This document shows positions 24,148-36,401 of a stretch of DNA of 64,000 nucleotides, piece by piece. The stretch's first letter is position 1; every line of letters starts with the position of its first letter. Made by a program: the position numbers and the translations under genes. Under the pieces are notes generated by a model. It did not search any database and was not told where the DNA came from. It saw nothing but the letters and a program-made list of their open reading frames with translations. Origin of the DNA: Dioscorea cayenensis subsp. rotundata (lineage: Eukaryota > Streptophyta > Magnoliopsida > Dioscoreales > Dioscoreaceae); the NCBI RefSeq assembly GCF_009730915.1, contig NC_052484.1:4581926-4645925 (forward strand), read 5' to 3'.

Positions 24148-26826
24148 TCAAACTCAAGATGGGAGAGAAGAAATTGTGTTGAGTTTGGAAATTAGCTCTT
24201 AGTTAGAAGCGATTAGATGGATGTCACTTAAATTTGCAATCTTTGCTGTAAAGGAAGTTGATTTAAGATGTACAATTATACAAATAAGATGTTGACAGAT
24301 AAAGTGTCAATCAGTCTCGTATGCTTGGTTCGTTCATGAAGAACATCATTATGTGCAATTTGAATAGCACTCCGATTGTCACAAAGGAGAGTTGTTGGAT
24401 GAGAGAGAGAAACACTAAGATCTTGAAGTAGCCATCATAACTACACAAACTTTTAGGCAGTGTCAGTAAGAGCTTGATATTGAACCTTAGTGCTAGATTG
24501 GACAACAACAGTTTGTTTATTCTTTCTTCTCCATGAGATAAATGAGTGACTCAAAAAGAAATAATACCCAGTAGTAGACATTTGATCAATGGGATCACCA
24601 GCCCAATTAGCATTAGAATATGCCCGTAGTTCTAAAGATGAATAAAAGGAATAGTGAAGACCATGAAACAAAATTCTCTTGACATAGCGAAAAATGTGGA
24701 GCATAGCTGCATGGTGAGTAGTTTGAGGAGCCATAAATTGACAGACTACATGTACCACATAGGTTATGTCAGGACGAGTCACTAAGAGGTAGATAATACT
24801 TTCAACTAACTATCAAATAGAGTGGGATTATCCCAAGGTTTAATATCTCATGGTGTGAATTTCTGATTTATTGGGAGAGAATTTGAAGTAACTTTAGCAT
24901 TTGTAAGGCTTGCCAAAGATAGAAGACTTGTAGCATACTTTATTGGTATAGAAAATATCAAGAACCATTAGAGGTAACCTCTAGCCCAAGAAAATATGTG
25001 ACATAACCAAGGTCTTTTATATTAAATTGTTGGCTAAGATAGCACTTAAGTTCATTGATGCCTTCCAGATTATTTAAAGTTATCGTCATATCATCAACAT
25101 AAAGTGATAAGAAAATATATCTGTGTTGAGAGTAATGAATGAAGAGAGCATGATCATATAAACTAGACTAAAGCTAAACTGAGTTGCAATGGTAGTGAAC
25201 TTGGAAAACAAAGCTTTAGTGCCTATTTAAGACCGTATAAAGCTTGGGGAAAAAGGCATACTTTTTTGGGAAAAAAATCATAGCCAGGTGGAGGCTACTT
25301 GTACATTTCTTCAGTAAGGTCTTCATTGAGAAAGACATTCTTGACATCAATCTGAAAGAGTTTTTGACATCTAATGACATCTACTACTAATAAACCATAA
25401 ATAGAGGTAATATGGGCAACATGCGCAAAAATTTCTTCATAATCGATTTCATATTCTTGAGTGAAATCCGTAGTAACCAACCAAGCCTTATAACATTAAA
25501 TAGAACCATCAGACTTGAATTTGACTTTGGGTTTGTAAACCCATGTGCAAAAAACAACTTTCTAACATGCAAGTCAACAATATCCCAAGTATGTGTCTTT
25601 TCTAAGGTCTATATGTCTTCTGCTATCGCTTACTACGAGAGGTGGTAGACTTTGTTTATTGGACACTATTTGGCTCATGTAAGGAAACAATAGCATAATA
25701 ATAGTGATAATCATAAAGGCAGCTGGAAGATGGCTAACTTTGGTGGAACGCCTTAAAGACAAAATCAGATTGAGAGGACTCTGACTCTTGAATAGGTGGA
25801 ATATTGTGTGTGAGATCATCAGATGAGTCATAAATAAGTTCCCCTAAGATAATGAATCTTAAGATTTATCAGGAAATAAATCACATGATGAATTAGTAAA
25901 ATACAAAACATTAGGATTGGAAATTTAAAAATTAGATAACGAGGAAAACATTTTGTACTCCCAGAAGGTAACATGACATGAGACTCAAAGATGTTTTGAA
26001 ATAGAATTCCAATACCAATAGCCTTTATGCTCAATTCCATAACCAAGGAAATGACATAAGTGGGCTCTCAACTTAAGTTTATTGTGCTCATGAGGTTGAC
26101 GTTGAGCAAAGCAAACACAACCAAGAACATGTAACAGTTTATAATTAGGTGAAGAACCATAGAGCTGTTCATAAGGGGAAATATTACCAATAAGGGGTAT
26201 TGGATTATGATTGATAGTGTATACAATTGTGAGAGTAGCTTCTTCCTAGAAATATTCAGAGCATTTTGAAGAGATGAGCAAATCATTGACAGTATCTAGG
26301 AGATACTTGTGATTGCTTTCTGCACGTCCATTTTGATTGGGAGTCCTTGGGCAAGATCACTGAGTCACAATGCCTTGAAGTGAAAAGGAATAAATAAGAT
26401 AAGTTTCTTTATACTCCATGGCATTATCCATACCAAGAATCTTTATAGTGCTAAAGAATTGAGTTTTAATCATGGGAGTAAAATTAGAAACTATTTGAGG
26501 AATTTTGGAGCAAGCTTTCATGAGATAGATCTAATTATAATGAGAATAATCATCAACGAAAATAACAAAATACTCGGAACCTCATGAGGTGAACGTCCCC
26601 ACACATTCGAAAGCATTAGATCAAAAGATGTAAATAAATGTTATCACTCAAGTTAAAAAGAAGAGCATGATGTTTAACAATTTTACAAGCAGTGGAATCA
26701 ACATTTTCTTCCTTAATTAGTCCTAATTTCCCACTAGAAACTAATGATTTTACTCTATAAGAAGAGGCATAACCAAGACAAGAATGCTAAAGTTCAACAA
26801 ATGCAGTAACAATAAGATTTGTAGTA
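24148..26826 (-). pseudogene. Decayed copia gag-pol remnant
   Basis: From right to left, in coding order: integrase-like fragments (about 26850-25830); the start of reverse transcriptase (25295-25480, EIFAHVAHITSIYGLL and FQIDVKNVFLNEDL, the usual QLDVKNAFL region); a YVDD box still intact at 25090-25101; and RNase H (24453-24782). RNase H has Asn in place of both Asp residues of the usual D-A-D-W motif (NANWAGD), and the Glu-rich SSTEAEY region reads SSTKVQY. Frameshifts and stops throughout. The 5' part ends abruptly at about 26826 against unrelated sequence, and no 5' LTR is next to it. Confidence 0.8.
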
Positions 26827-28040
26827 TCACACCCCGACCAACGGCCGAGCACACAACAACCGCTGTTGTACTTTGAAGTAAGGGACACAAGCCCTCCTAA
26901 ACCCGAAGCATTCCAAGGCTGCTCGGTATCTTGCTCTCAAAATAATCTCCAAAGCACTCAAAAACCAATGCTAAGCAAGATTATAACATGAAAAATATAA
27001 AATATTTTACAACTTGATAATGTATAATAATACAAAAGAAATAAAAATTTTCAGGAAAATTCCAAGAAAATGACAAATGTAGTGGATCCATCCTAAGACT
27101 GGCAAAACATCACTAGTCTTATGCACAACAACACTAGAATCTAGTACTCGGAGAAATAGAAGAAGAGAGGATGAGTAACTCGGTTACTCAGTGAGTGGGG
27201 TGAAAACAAGTGGAAAACTCATAAATATTTTCAAATACGGAAAAATGGTTATTTATACCTTTCCAAAACGTCAGTATAAACCACAATATTCACGCATAAA
27301 ACACAGTAAGTAAAGGTAAGCCGTGATACAACGTACATGTATGAATATACATATATATAAGTTTCCAATGCAAAATTTTGCAAACACACTTTGCAATTTC
27401 TTCTCAATATCATCATGGAAAAACATAGCTCAAATATAAACTTGACGATACCATCACAAAATGAAACATAACATGAATTCTGAATAAGGGATATAAAGCT
27501 CAAAAGTATATACATATATAGCAAATAGAGTTCAAGGCATGTGTAGAAAATTTAACCTTTGGCCTAGCCAACATAATTATCCCGGAATTTAGCCGTGGCC
27601 ATGACCAAGTTAGGAATCGCCAAGGTTGTTTTCGTTTAGTTTAGCAAAGTATTTTCCCTCATTGGCGTTGGCCTTTGAGATCCCCCATGCGGTGCCCACA
27701 ATGTCTCAAAAACTAGTGGGGGAACCTCCCACTATCCATTTAGGTTCTCTACGTGCCTCCTAAAAAAGGATAATCAACCGGTCATCCACGCCGCCTCTTT
27801 ATAGGCCGGACCGCAGAGACCACCACCACTGCAGTGGTTGGGTCATAGCCCGTATTCACCAAGATAACATAAAATCAAAATATCCACAACATTGGCATGA
27901 AAAGTATACTTATTCATTTGACCAAATACTTTTGCAATCTTGAGAAAGCCAAAAGGATATACATATAATTTTTTCAGTCATTTTAATTAAACTTCAAGAC
28001 AACTCTTAAATCAGATTACACAGTTCAATACTTTGAAAGC
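26827..28040. other. Unclassified repeat-like, non-coding block
   Basis: Starts TATCACACCCCGACC next to the truncated copia. It contains GC-rich islands near 26840-26930 and 27700-27850, including TGAGTAACTCGGTTACTCAG near 27172-27192. Composition and the CACACCCCGACC start recall plant LTR sequences, but I found no second LTR, no coding domain and no target duplication. Confidence 0.4.
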
Positions 28041-28044
28041 TTTT

Positions 28045-28105
28045 TCGATATATATGTATGTATGAATGTATGTATGTATGTATGTATGTATGTGTGTATG
28101 TATCA
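28045..28105. repeat. (TATG)n microsatellite
   Basis: About 14 imperfect TATG/TGTA units. Nothing else seen between it and 28270. Confidence 0.95.
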
Positions 28106-28971
28106 ATGATGAAAGAAACAAAAGACTTTCATAGTATAAATCCAATAACATCCCATTTGGGAAACAATTAATTATTCAAGTGTTTGAATAAGATTAAAAT
28201 ATGTCATAAATCATTTAGTATAGAAATCAACAAAGTGATGCCTGAATAGTTTGTATGAAAATAATACACACATTATAAAAAACTAATTGACAAATGGCAA
28301 TAGATCCATCCTTCCATAACAATAAGTGTATTCAAGCTAAAGCATCAAAGATCTTCTATCAAACTCCAATCACAATAAACAACCCAAAATTTAACATCAA
28401 CCCTAGCCACCACAATCAACGGCTGGATCTCTCATTCTCTCTCCTTATCTTCCTTTTCTTTTCCTTTCTGCCGTCATCCCCTTTGTCGTCAGTTTTGGTG
28501 GCTCAATTCCTAGTGATATATTATCATCCAGCTTGATCAGTTTCCTACTGGTGAGTCTGAAGATCAATGAGATTTAGAAGAAGAGACTGAGGATGAAGCT
28601 CGTGAACCAATAAAGCCGGAGAGTGAGTGAGTTTACGGCCAGTCAGAATCATTTCTCAATGGAGGCAATATGGGAGAGGAACTAGAGAACAAAAAAAAAG
28701 GACCTGATGAGGAACAATCCATCCTTAGAGGGATCGCAGTGATAACAAGCCCGATCTTAAACAGAATCATGGTCAAAATCGGCTGTTGTTGCCACTGCTG
28801 CACCTTTGGCAGCAACGGCTTCTCCAGAGGATTCCGCTACTACACCTGGGCCAGTAACAGCTTCTCTGCTACTGGTTCATCGTCAAAATCACTAACATAC
28901 TCATTAATCTGCCTTATTATGAGCGATTTCAATTTGATAAGGTGAGCTCTCGATCTAGATTTTTATGTGTG

Positions 28972-29515
28972 AATCGTTGAGAAGTTTGATTTCTTTGTTT
29001 TGATTCGAATGTTTTTTTTTTAAGTATTACATGCATTATTTGAATTTGTATGAGTGTTTTGAGTTTATTGAGGATCTATTGATCAAGCAAAGGTTGATTG
29101 ATGGGTTGATGGGATTCTCTCAGGTAGTGTTTGAATTTTTTTCTTTTTTTTTGAGAAATTAGGGTTTAAAATTTGGTGAAATTTTGGTTCTCTTTTTGAT
29201 TTGGGTGTGAAATTAGGGCATAGTTTTAATTTTTTTTAAATATGTATTTTAATCATTGAGAAGTTTGAGTTCTTTGTTTTTATTTGAATGTTTTTTTAGG
29301 ATTACATGCATTATGTGAATTTGGATGAGTATTTTGAGTTTATTGAGGATCTGTTGATCAAGCACAAGGTGATAGATGGGTTGATGGGGCTTCTTAGGTA
29401 GTGTTTAAATTTGTTTCTTTATTTTGGAAAAATTGTTGTTTGAAATTTGGTGAAATTTTGTTTTATTTTTCGATTTGGGTGTGAAATTAGGGCTCGATTT
29501 TTTTAAAAAAATTAG
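28972..29515 (+). repeat. Tandem duplication of an about 280-bp exon-plus-intron unit
   Basis: Two copies (about 28972-29245 and 29253-29515) share their upstream sequence (GAGAAGTTTGA, TTCTTTGTTTT), exon and downstream sequence (GGTGAAATTTTG, GATTTGGGTGTGAAATTAGGG). Each exon has an AG before and GTAGTG after. The predicted peptides align residue by residue (HYLNLYECFEFIEDLLIK and HYVNLDEYFEFIEDLLIK). The second reads more like a constrained protein. The parent gene is not recognised. Confidence 0.75.
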
Positions 29516-30902
29516 TTATTTTAATCATTGCCATGTTGTTGTAAAAGTTAATAGGATGAGGTGAATTATTTGTTGATAATTATATGGGTTTGAAATTTTA
29601 ATTCATTGGTGAAGCCCTATACAATATTCATCAAAATAGATTCTTTAGCATGTTGGTATTTGTTGATGCTTCTTTCATTATGTTGCATGCTCTTCCGCTT
29701 CAATAATGTAGCTGCACATGGTTCATCTCAAGCAACATCATTGTTTGCATTTGGAGTTTCTTATTAGATGTTGGAAATAACATCTAATTTCTGTTTTTTA
29801 CAAAGTATAATTATCCTCAATATGGCATTGGCTTTCCCAGTAGTAAGCACACTGGCTGAGGCAGCAATGGCAAAAACATCGCAGGCTTTCTTGGTATATA
29901 TCCTATCATAATATGCTCATCATACATGGTCATTGTTTTTTTAGGTTTTTTTTTGGGCCCTCTTACATGGAAGTATAATCAAGCCCTGAATAATGGATGT
30001 TTAATTGTCTAATTTTTATTTTTAAATAGGACCCACTTGAATGAAAGCATGAGCCACAATTGTTGACTCTTTCTGCTAAATCGTGTATAATTTGTTACAT
30101 AGTAGGTGTAGAGCAATCTTGACTTTCACAATGTGTAACCCAGATTTTTAGTGATTTATTTTTAAATTTTTACAGTCTTATACAGGAAACAAAGTAAAAA
30201 AAAAAAAAAAAGATGCTTCATTTCTTATAAAAGGATGTCACTGCATTATAATAATGAGATAACTTTAATATTTGATCCCTAAATGTTTTATAGCAAATTA
30301 AGATTTTGTCTTAAGCTTGGCGAATTGAGACTACCCCTCATTTAGGAAATTAGGTTAATTTTACACTTATTATTTTTTATTTGATAATATTAATGAAAAA
30401 AATTCTTGATTATAAAAAAATTCATTTCATTATGCTATTTTTTATTTTCAAGCACTGATGATCAAATGAAGTTAACAATAATGGCTGAATATATAGGATC
30501 ATGCTTGGACCAACAGTTTGTAATGTTTATATTTTATTTGTTTTTTACTTCTCCGCATATACATATAGTGAGGCAAACATAAAATTGTGTCTCCTCAGTT
30601 AGCTTATAAATATGATAGAATGCATTTATGCATTGTAAACCACAAAAAAATTTACTAAAGATTAAAAATTTTAGTTAAGAGAATAATAAAAAATTTACAT
30701 AATATATACTTCTTAGGTATCATTAGTATCTTTTCCGTATTTGAATATTTTTTTTACTTGCATTACTATTTATTTTCAATTATTTATGAGATTTTCATAT
30801 AATTCATTGACATAAATTTTAATTTATCTTCAATAAATAATAATAGTTAAAAATATGAAAAATAAAAGATGAATACCATATTGTTGTCACTGCTTAATTT
30901 AA

Positions 30903-30933
30903 CCCACGGCGTAAGCGTGTTCCTCTACACTAG
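30903..30933 (+). other. Helitron-like 3' terminus: hairpin plus CTAG
   Basis: CACG-GCGTAAG-CGTG can form a 4-bp-stem hairpin (30905-30919). Eleven bases later CTAG ends at 30933, followed by T. A short GC-rich hairpin about 10-12 bases before CTRR, with insertion before T, is the Helitron 3' signature. Confidence 0.55.
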
Positions 30934-31376
30934 TTAAAGTAAAGAGAAAAGAAGGGTTGATTGGTTCAGTTGAAGGCTTTCTTCTCCATTAATGACTTTC
31001 CAAACCAGAAATAAATAAATAAAAGAGAAGGAAAATGGGAGGTTTTAAGGAGATGGGCTTGGAGATCACCGGAGAGAGTTTGCCGGAGCGGTGGCTTGCT
31101 TGTTAAGAGTCTTCTTGGTTTGGATGATGCATGATGTTTGGTTAAAAAACTCGGGTAGACATGCTAGAATTATTTTGACATGTTTTTGTGAGATTTGGCT
31201 TGGATTTGAGTGGAAAAATCATGGTATTACTGTTGTAGATGATGGGTGCTTCAAATTGTTTTGGGAAAACACTTGTATTTGAGATGGATCTTGCTTGGAA
31301 TGGTGGAGGAATTCTCGAATCAACTATAGCAGTACTGCAGAAATTGCATTAGAGTTTGTTTTGGTTAATTAAGTTG

Positions 31377-31407
<31 letters not shown>

Positions 31408-32943
31408 TGATGGTAATGGTTAGAAATTAAGTGGTTGAACTTAGCCAAATTGGTTGAGTTGGGTTTGATTTGGTTTAGTCAAGTTTATTAAAATGGATTG
31501 GAGTTGGGTTTGGTTAACCAAGTTGATATGGTTGGGTCTAGTTGAGTTGATTTAGTTTAGGTTTGATCAAATCAAGATGGGTTTTTGGTTGGGTTTGAAT
31601 TGGTTTGGCTAAGTTAAGTGGGTTAAGCATTGATTTAGGCTTGGTTCAAAATTTGGGCAAATGATTGTGCAGTGAACCAATTCAAGGAGATTTGGGTTCA
31701 ATTGAACCAAGCTGGTTGAAAAGATTTTGTATAAAAATTGAAATGGGTTCAAGGCTAGTAGGTTCAATTAAACTTGGTTCAGTAAAATTAAGGTTGGCTC
31801 AAGTTGGTTTAGGAGGGTTTAGCACAAATTGAGTTGGTTTAAGTGCAAGTTGGAGGCAGTTTAATTATGCAAGGTCAGGTTTGAACCGGTTGGAGTAAAT
31901 GGACCCAATTAGAGAGTTAGTTATTTGTTTATTATATTTCCTTTTGAGTTCAATTCTGTCATTAGTCTGTTATATTTATTTATTTTATTCCATTCTCTTG
32001 TTAAATGGGGTTTAGGCTTGGGAGGGAGTTCCAGATCTAGCAGGAAACACAAAGGTGACCAAGTGAGTTATTAATGGCTACTATTTTGAAACTAGTGCTT
32101 AATGGCTACTATTTGAAAATAATTGTAAAATTATTCCATTATATTATGTTTAATAATTTATATAGTTAAAAGATACTTATATGTATTTGAAGTTCACTAT
32201 GTTGTAGCAATCATATTAAAACATCTTGTTTTGTATAAATATACATAGTTTCAACTGTGGCAAATACATGTGTATATGTTTTAACTATTCATTTAAGGTA
32301 TTTATTTTAATGGTTACATATGCCATGACTTTGAAATGCTTTGTGAAATTTTGTATGCATGTTAATATGCTTTTACCATCAATGCTTGTAGAATCGGTTT
32401 TCATTCCTGGTATAGGGATGGTGTCCTGGATATGGACTTTGTGCTTATTATGCATGTATTATACTATTGAGCTTCCATAGGTTTTGATGGTGACCGAGCG
32501 AAGCCCTTCCCTATTGCAATGGGCGGTCTCACAGTCAGCCTGTTGAGGTAGCGTGTAGACTGGCTGAGTTATTGGTCCAATTTAGGTGAGAGTGTAGAGC
32601 TCTGATTGGATACACATCGGGAATCCGGAGTCACCACACGATTCTCGGTGGGCCAACGTTAAGGTTATAAAGACCTCGACAGCTCTCAACCTAATCGCGA
32701 TGGCGGCTAAGTCGGAGAGTGTTTTTATGCCATTGATTTGAGAATGGTTTTATAGTTCAGTCATGAAAAACATGTTATTTTGGATTATGATGAGGTGGTG
32801 AAGCCTAGTTGTTGGTCTAAGAAGGGCAGTCTCTCACAAAAAATATTTTTCTTGGGAAAATTAATTTGATGACGACTTGTGAAAATTTTTATGTGTTAAT
32901 GTTTTTAAAACTAATATTATGTCAATTTTGGTATTTGTGAGAG
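30934..32943. other. Non-coding, low-complexity and repeat-like sequence
   Basis: 31378-31406 is a GAT microsatellite. 31420-31920 is a degenerate run of TTGGTT, GGGTTTG and AAGTTGG words. 32450-32760 is GC-richer (CCGAGCGAAGCCC, CGGGAATCCGGAG) and looks like part of an LTR. No gene supported; the frames at 31091-31282 and 32226-32480 have no domain. Confidence 0.45.
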
Positions 32944-32954
32944 TTGGAAATTTT

Positions 32955-33699
32955 CACTGTTGTTAAACACGGACCGGCCCCGCCGGTTCAACAAAAAAAA
33001 CCAAGAACTGCCATAAGGCCGGTCCAGTTACATCCATTGACTAGCCTATGAAGTAAGCCATCAAAAAACCAGGTGACCCGGCCGGTTGACCCAAAATTCT
33101 GTTGACCCAGCCAAATTAAGGGGTTGGAAAAAATAAAATTTTCAAAAAAAAAGAAAGACAAGGAGAAGACAAGAGAGAGGAGAGAGAGAGAGAGAGAGAG
33201 AGCAGAGCAAAGAGAGGAAGTCGAGGCCGAGAGAGAGGAAGTTAAGATAAGACCAGAGACTGAGAGAAAGGAACTCAGGGAAAAGATAGAGGGCGGCTGA
33301 GAAAGACGAAATGGTTTATTTATCTTTTTTTCGTTTTTGTGAGTCCCAATGCAACCCCTAAGTGAGACCTTTTTTTTTAATATTTTATATTTTATAAAAA
33401 TCAATGATAAATGATAATATATAATGAAACTAAAAGTTTAAATATTAAATTTATCTTTTAAATATTTTTAAAATCAAAGATGATATATGAAATTTAAATT
33501 TTAAATCTCATATTAAATTAATTGTGTTTTTTAATTATTAAATATAAGTTATATTATTTTTTATCATTATTAATTATTATTATAATTTTTTTAATATTTT
33601 ATTATTGATCTAGCTCAACTCCGGTTCAACCCTGTCGAACCTATATATCCCTGACCCCTGAGTTTGGTTGGGTCAATACTCGGGCCGAGTCTAACTACC
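32955..33699. mobile_element. Non-autonomous TIR element with 11-bp target duplication
   Basis: Flanked by the exact 11-bp direct repeat TTGGAAATTTT (32944-32954 and 33700-33710). The left end (GTTGTTAAACACGGACCGG) and the reverse complement of the right end (GTAGTTAGACTCGGCCCG) are similar inverted repeats. The interior has GGTTCAAC and GGTTGACCC words near each end, a GAGAGA tract (33176-33201) and an AT-rich core. No transposase. The duplication length fits a Mutator-type element, but superfamily is not certain. The minus-strand open frame at 32988-33404 is low-complexity. Confidence 0.7.
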
Positions 33700-33817
33700 T
33701 TGGAAATTTTATTTGAGCAATTGATCTTTATATAGATTATATTGTTTATATTTGAAATTATTGAGCCATTATTAACCAACTAAAATATATTACAGTCGTA
33801 GGAGCAGAACCCTAAAT

Positions 33818-35224
33818 GTAACACCCCTTTTTTCTTGTTGGCCAAAGATTCCCCAATGGTCTACTCATGAAAAATGAGGTGGCAAAAGTTGAGCTGCCGG
33901 CTTAGTAAGTACTATACCTATACTATCATGTAGATAATTATACAAAACATACAATTAATAATATACACATAATCATATCAATCAAATTATCATGACCAAA
34001 AATATAATAGTAAATCAATACCTGAGATCATCACTTCAATTGTCAAATCCAAGAAGACAAACAGTTCATCATGCTAATTTAAATATCAAATTATTTACCC
34101 TTTTTCTCTACCATCCTCTTTAAATTCCGTTTTATTTACTTAGGCCCTGCTTAACTTAGCTAAGTATGTCCAATGGTCTAATGGTCATATTTCTCTCCTC
34201 AGGTATACGCTAGCTATCGTCGCCTATATGGACACGCATCCCAATCTCAAGTACTACTATCGTCGCCTATATGGACACAGTACCATGACATCCTATCATC
34301 GCCTATATGGACAAGTGTCAGCACCCTATCGACACCCATATGGATAGGTGCATGAAAGATTACAACACACAACATAATTTTGTTAGGCCAAAGGACATAC
34401 CCAAACAAGATAAGCACTACTCATCTACTATTTTCTGATAATGACATATCTCACACCATAACAACAAATTGATCTTGCTCTATCATATATATATATATAT
34501 ATACATATAAAGTAAGCTCTCAGTCTAAATAAATTCATCATATATATATATATATATTCACATGGCAAATATACATCCACATACAAAGCACTTAAAACAA
34601 TGGCTCAATCCAATAATTCAATTAAATATATATAATATCTTAATCAAATATGCAATGGCCCATATAAGCATAAATAAAATACTTACAATGCTCAATCCAA
34701 TAATTAAATCAGATATATAAATTAACATGATCAAACATAGATTTTCATATAAATCAATCCCCAATCAACAATCATACAACTACAATTAAGTATAAGCAAG
34801 CACTTACCTCTTGTCTAATGCTAAACCGAAGTTTGTGCACTCTCTACTTCACCCCTATTTTGCTCATATTAACCGATATTGAACATCAATAGATCTAACC
34901 CTCTACATGGGGAACATTGACGGCTTTGTGAAGAAAATAAGAGAATAATTATAGGATTATATATATATATATATCTATATATTTATGCTTATCCACGTTA
35001 ATCCATAAGATTTTCTTAAATAGTTAAATTAAATTCTATATTATCCTCTTGTTTTCATATTGACCCCTGCCATTTAATTTATTCATGTTTCAATCCCCAT
35101 AACTAATTAATAATTATTTAAAATTTCTTTACTCAATAATTAAATTATTTTATTACAAATATGGGCAATAGCAAAATTTTTAATTGTAAATCTAATTAGG
35201 GTTTTTAGTTTTGGAGACGTTACA
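33818..35224. mobile_element. Possible solo LTR (TGTAAC...GTTACA ends)
   Basis: Starts TGTAACACCCC at 33818 and ends GGAGACGTTACA at 35224; the outer six bases are inverted repeats with TG/CA ends, as LTRs have. No coding sequence. The flanking 5-mers (CTAAA and ATACT) do not match, so insertion as a single unit is not shown. Confidence 0.45.
34200..34345. repeat. Short degenerate tandem repeat (TATCGTCGCCTATATGGACA)
   Basis: Four copies, the first three nearly identical, the fourth reading TATCGACACCCATATGGATA. They are spaced about 36-55 bp apart inside the LTR-like block. Confidence 0.75.
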
Positions 35225-36400
35225 ATACTAGATCACATGAATGAGTATAGAGCTAGTCAGGGTTGAGTCCAAAGTTGCAGTGGGTTCCCTTCCTTTTTAT
35301 TTGTTTGTGTTGTGATCTTGTAACGGATGTACCCACATAGTTGGGTATTTAGGTTTCTAGTATGTATGTATTTGAACTTGTAGTTTGTGTAAAAATTATT
35401 AGTCATGTTTTGTAAGTCTGATTTTGTTTTACAATGGTGTTAGTTTTTCAATTAAAATGGGTTTTAACTGATCGGTGCCACATTTACCTTGGTAGAAGGG
35501 GTAGAGGTGGCATCTTCTCACCAAGATCTCTGACATCTTTTATCAATAATCAATTAAACTTCTCGACACCGAAGTAAATTCACCTCCAAGTATAAATAAT
35601 CCATAGAATCATCTATAATCCATAATTTAACTTTCCCCAGGTTTAATTCCATAGATTCACATGACAAAAATCAATTCTAACTCATCGTAACATTATAAAA
35701 GTTAGACCAATCCAAAATTTAAAGAATTGAAGAAATCTTATATGTGCTACAATACCATGCAGGCTATCTGGTACCTGAATGGCCCCTAACCAACCCTATG
35801 CGAGCTACCTCTGCTCGCAAGCTACCCGCATGGTTCCCAAGTGGAACCATGCTGCCTTTATGCAGCCTCTATGCGGCCATTAACTGCTCGCATTGCTCTC
35901 AAGTGGAAGCATGCAGCCTCTATAGGCCAACAACCATCCGTATTGATCCCCGATTTTACCATATGCACGTTTAAGTGACCTCAAAACCTTTCATGTATTA
36001 TTTAACCCAATTATATGCATAAAAATTCCATAAAACTCCTTTAAAATCATTGAATTCATAGAGATATACATCACAACATCATTAGTTTTCTCAATACTTA
36101 TAACTTAACCAACTTCCTTTGCTCATTTTACTAAATTTAGCCATAAACTCTCTTGCATCTATATCTCCCATTAATTTACTCTAAAAACATATTTTCCCCA
36201 ATGCTAGCACACATATTTCCTTTTTCCACTTATGTTAGCTAGTTCACAAAATCACAAAAATTCAAGCAACTCCCCTGCATGCCAAGTTTGCCAACATACA
36301 CAAGATGCCCAATTTCAAACACCCAAAAATTAGGCTTCCCTTACAGTTACCTCATCACCATTAACATTTTCAATATCCTAGTCATATTCAATCCCAACCT
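35225..36400. other. Non-coding, probably retroelement-derived
   Basis: No gene. A GC-richer patch at 35745-35960 has repeated GCTCGCA, CCCAAGTGGAA and CATGCAGCCTCTAT words. The open frame across it is not credible as a protein. Confidence 0.4.
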
Positions 36401-36401
36401 T

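Larger units (their letters stand above)
28290..30933 (+). mobile_element. Candidate Helitron body with captured exon-like fragments (5' end not found)
   Basis: The 3' boundary is the Helitron-like terminus at 30933 (separate entry). Upstream lie pieces that look like exons with proper borders: one ending LPYYERFQFDK with a GTGAGC donor at 28940; two related exons near 29025 and 29301; and another ending MAKTSQAFL with a GTATAT donor near 29895. Gene-fragment capture is typical of plant Helitrons. I could not find the TC-type 5' end, so the left limit is a guess and the fragments may simply be a decayed gene. Confidence 0.35.

Noticed and set aside
32988..33404. 138-codon minus-strand frame with Ser/Leu runs
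   Set aside because: Comes from the GA-rich core of the 745-bp transposon.
33818..35224. Full LTR retrotransposon
   Set aside because: Only one LTR-like block, no coding domains and no matching 5-bp duplication; kept only as a possible solo LTR.
35744..35974. 76-codon frame with several Cys residues
   Set aside because: Sits in a repeat-like patch with internal word repeats; no start context, domain or neighbour supports it.
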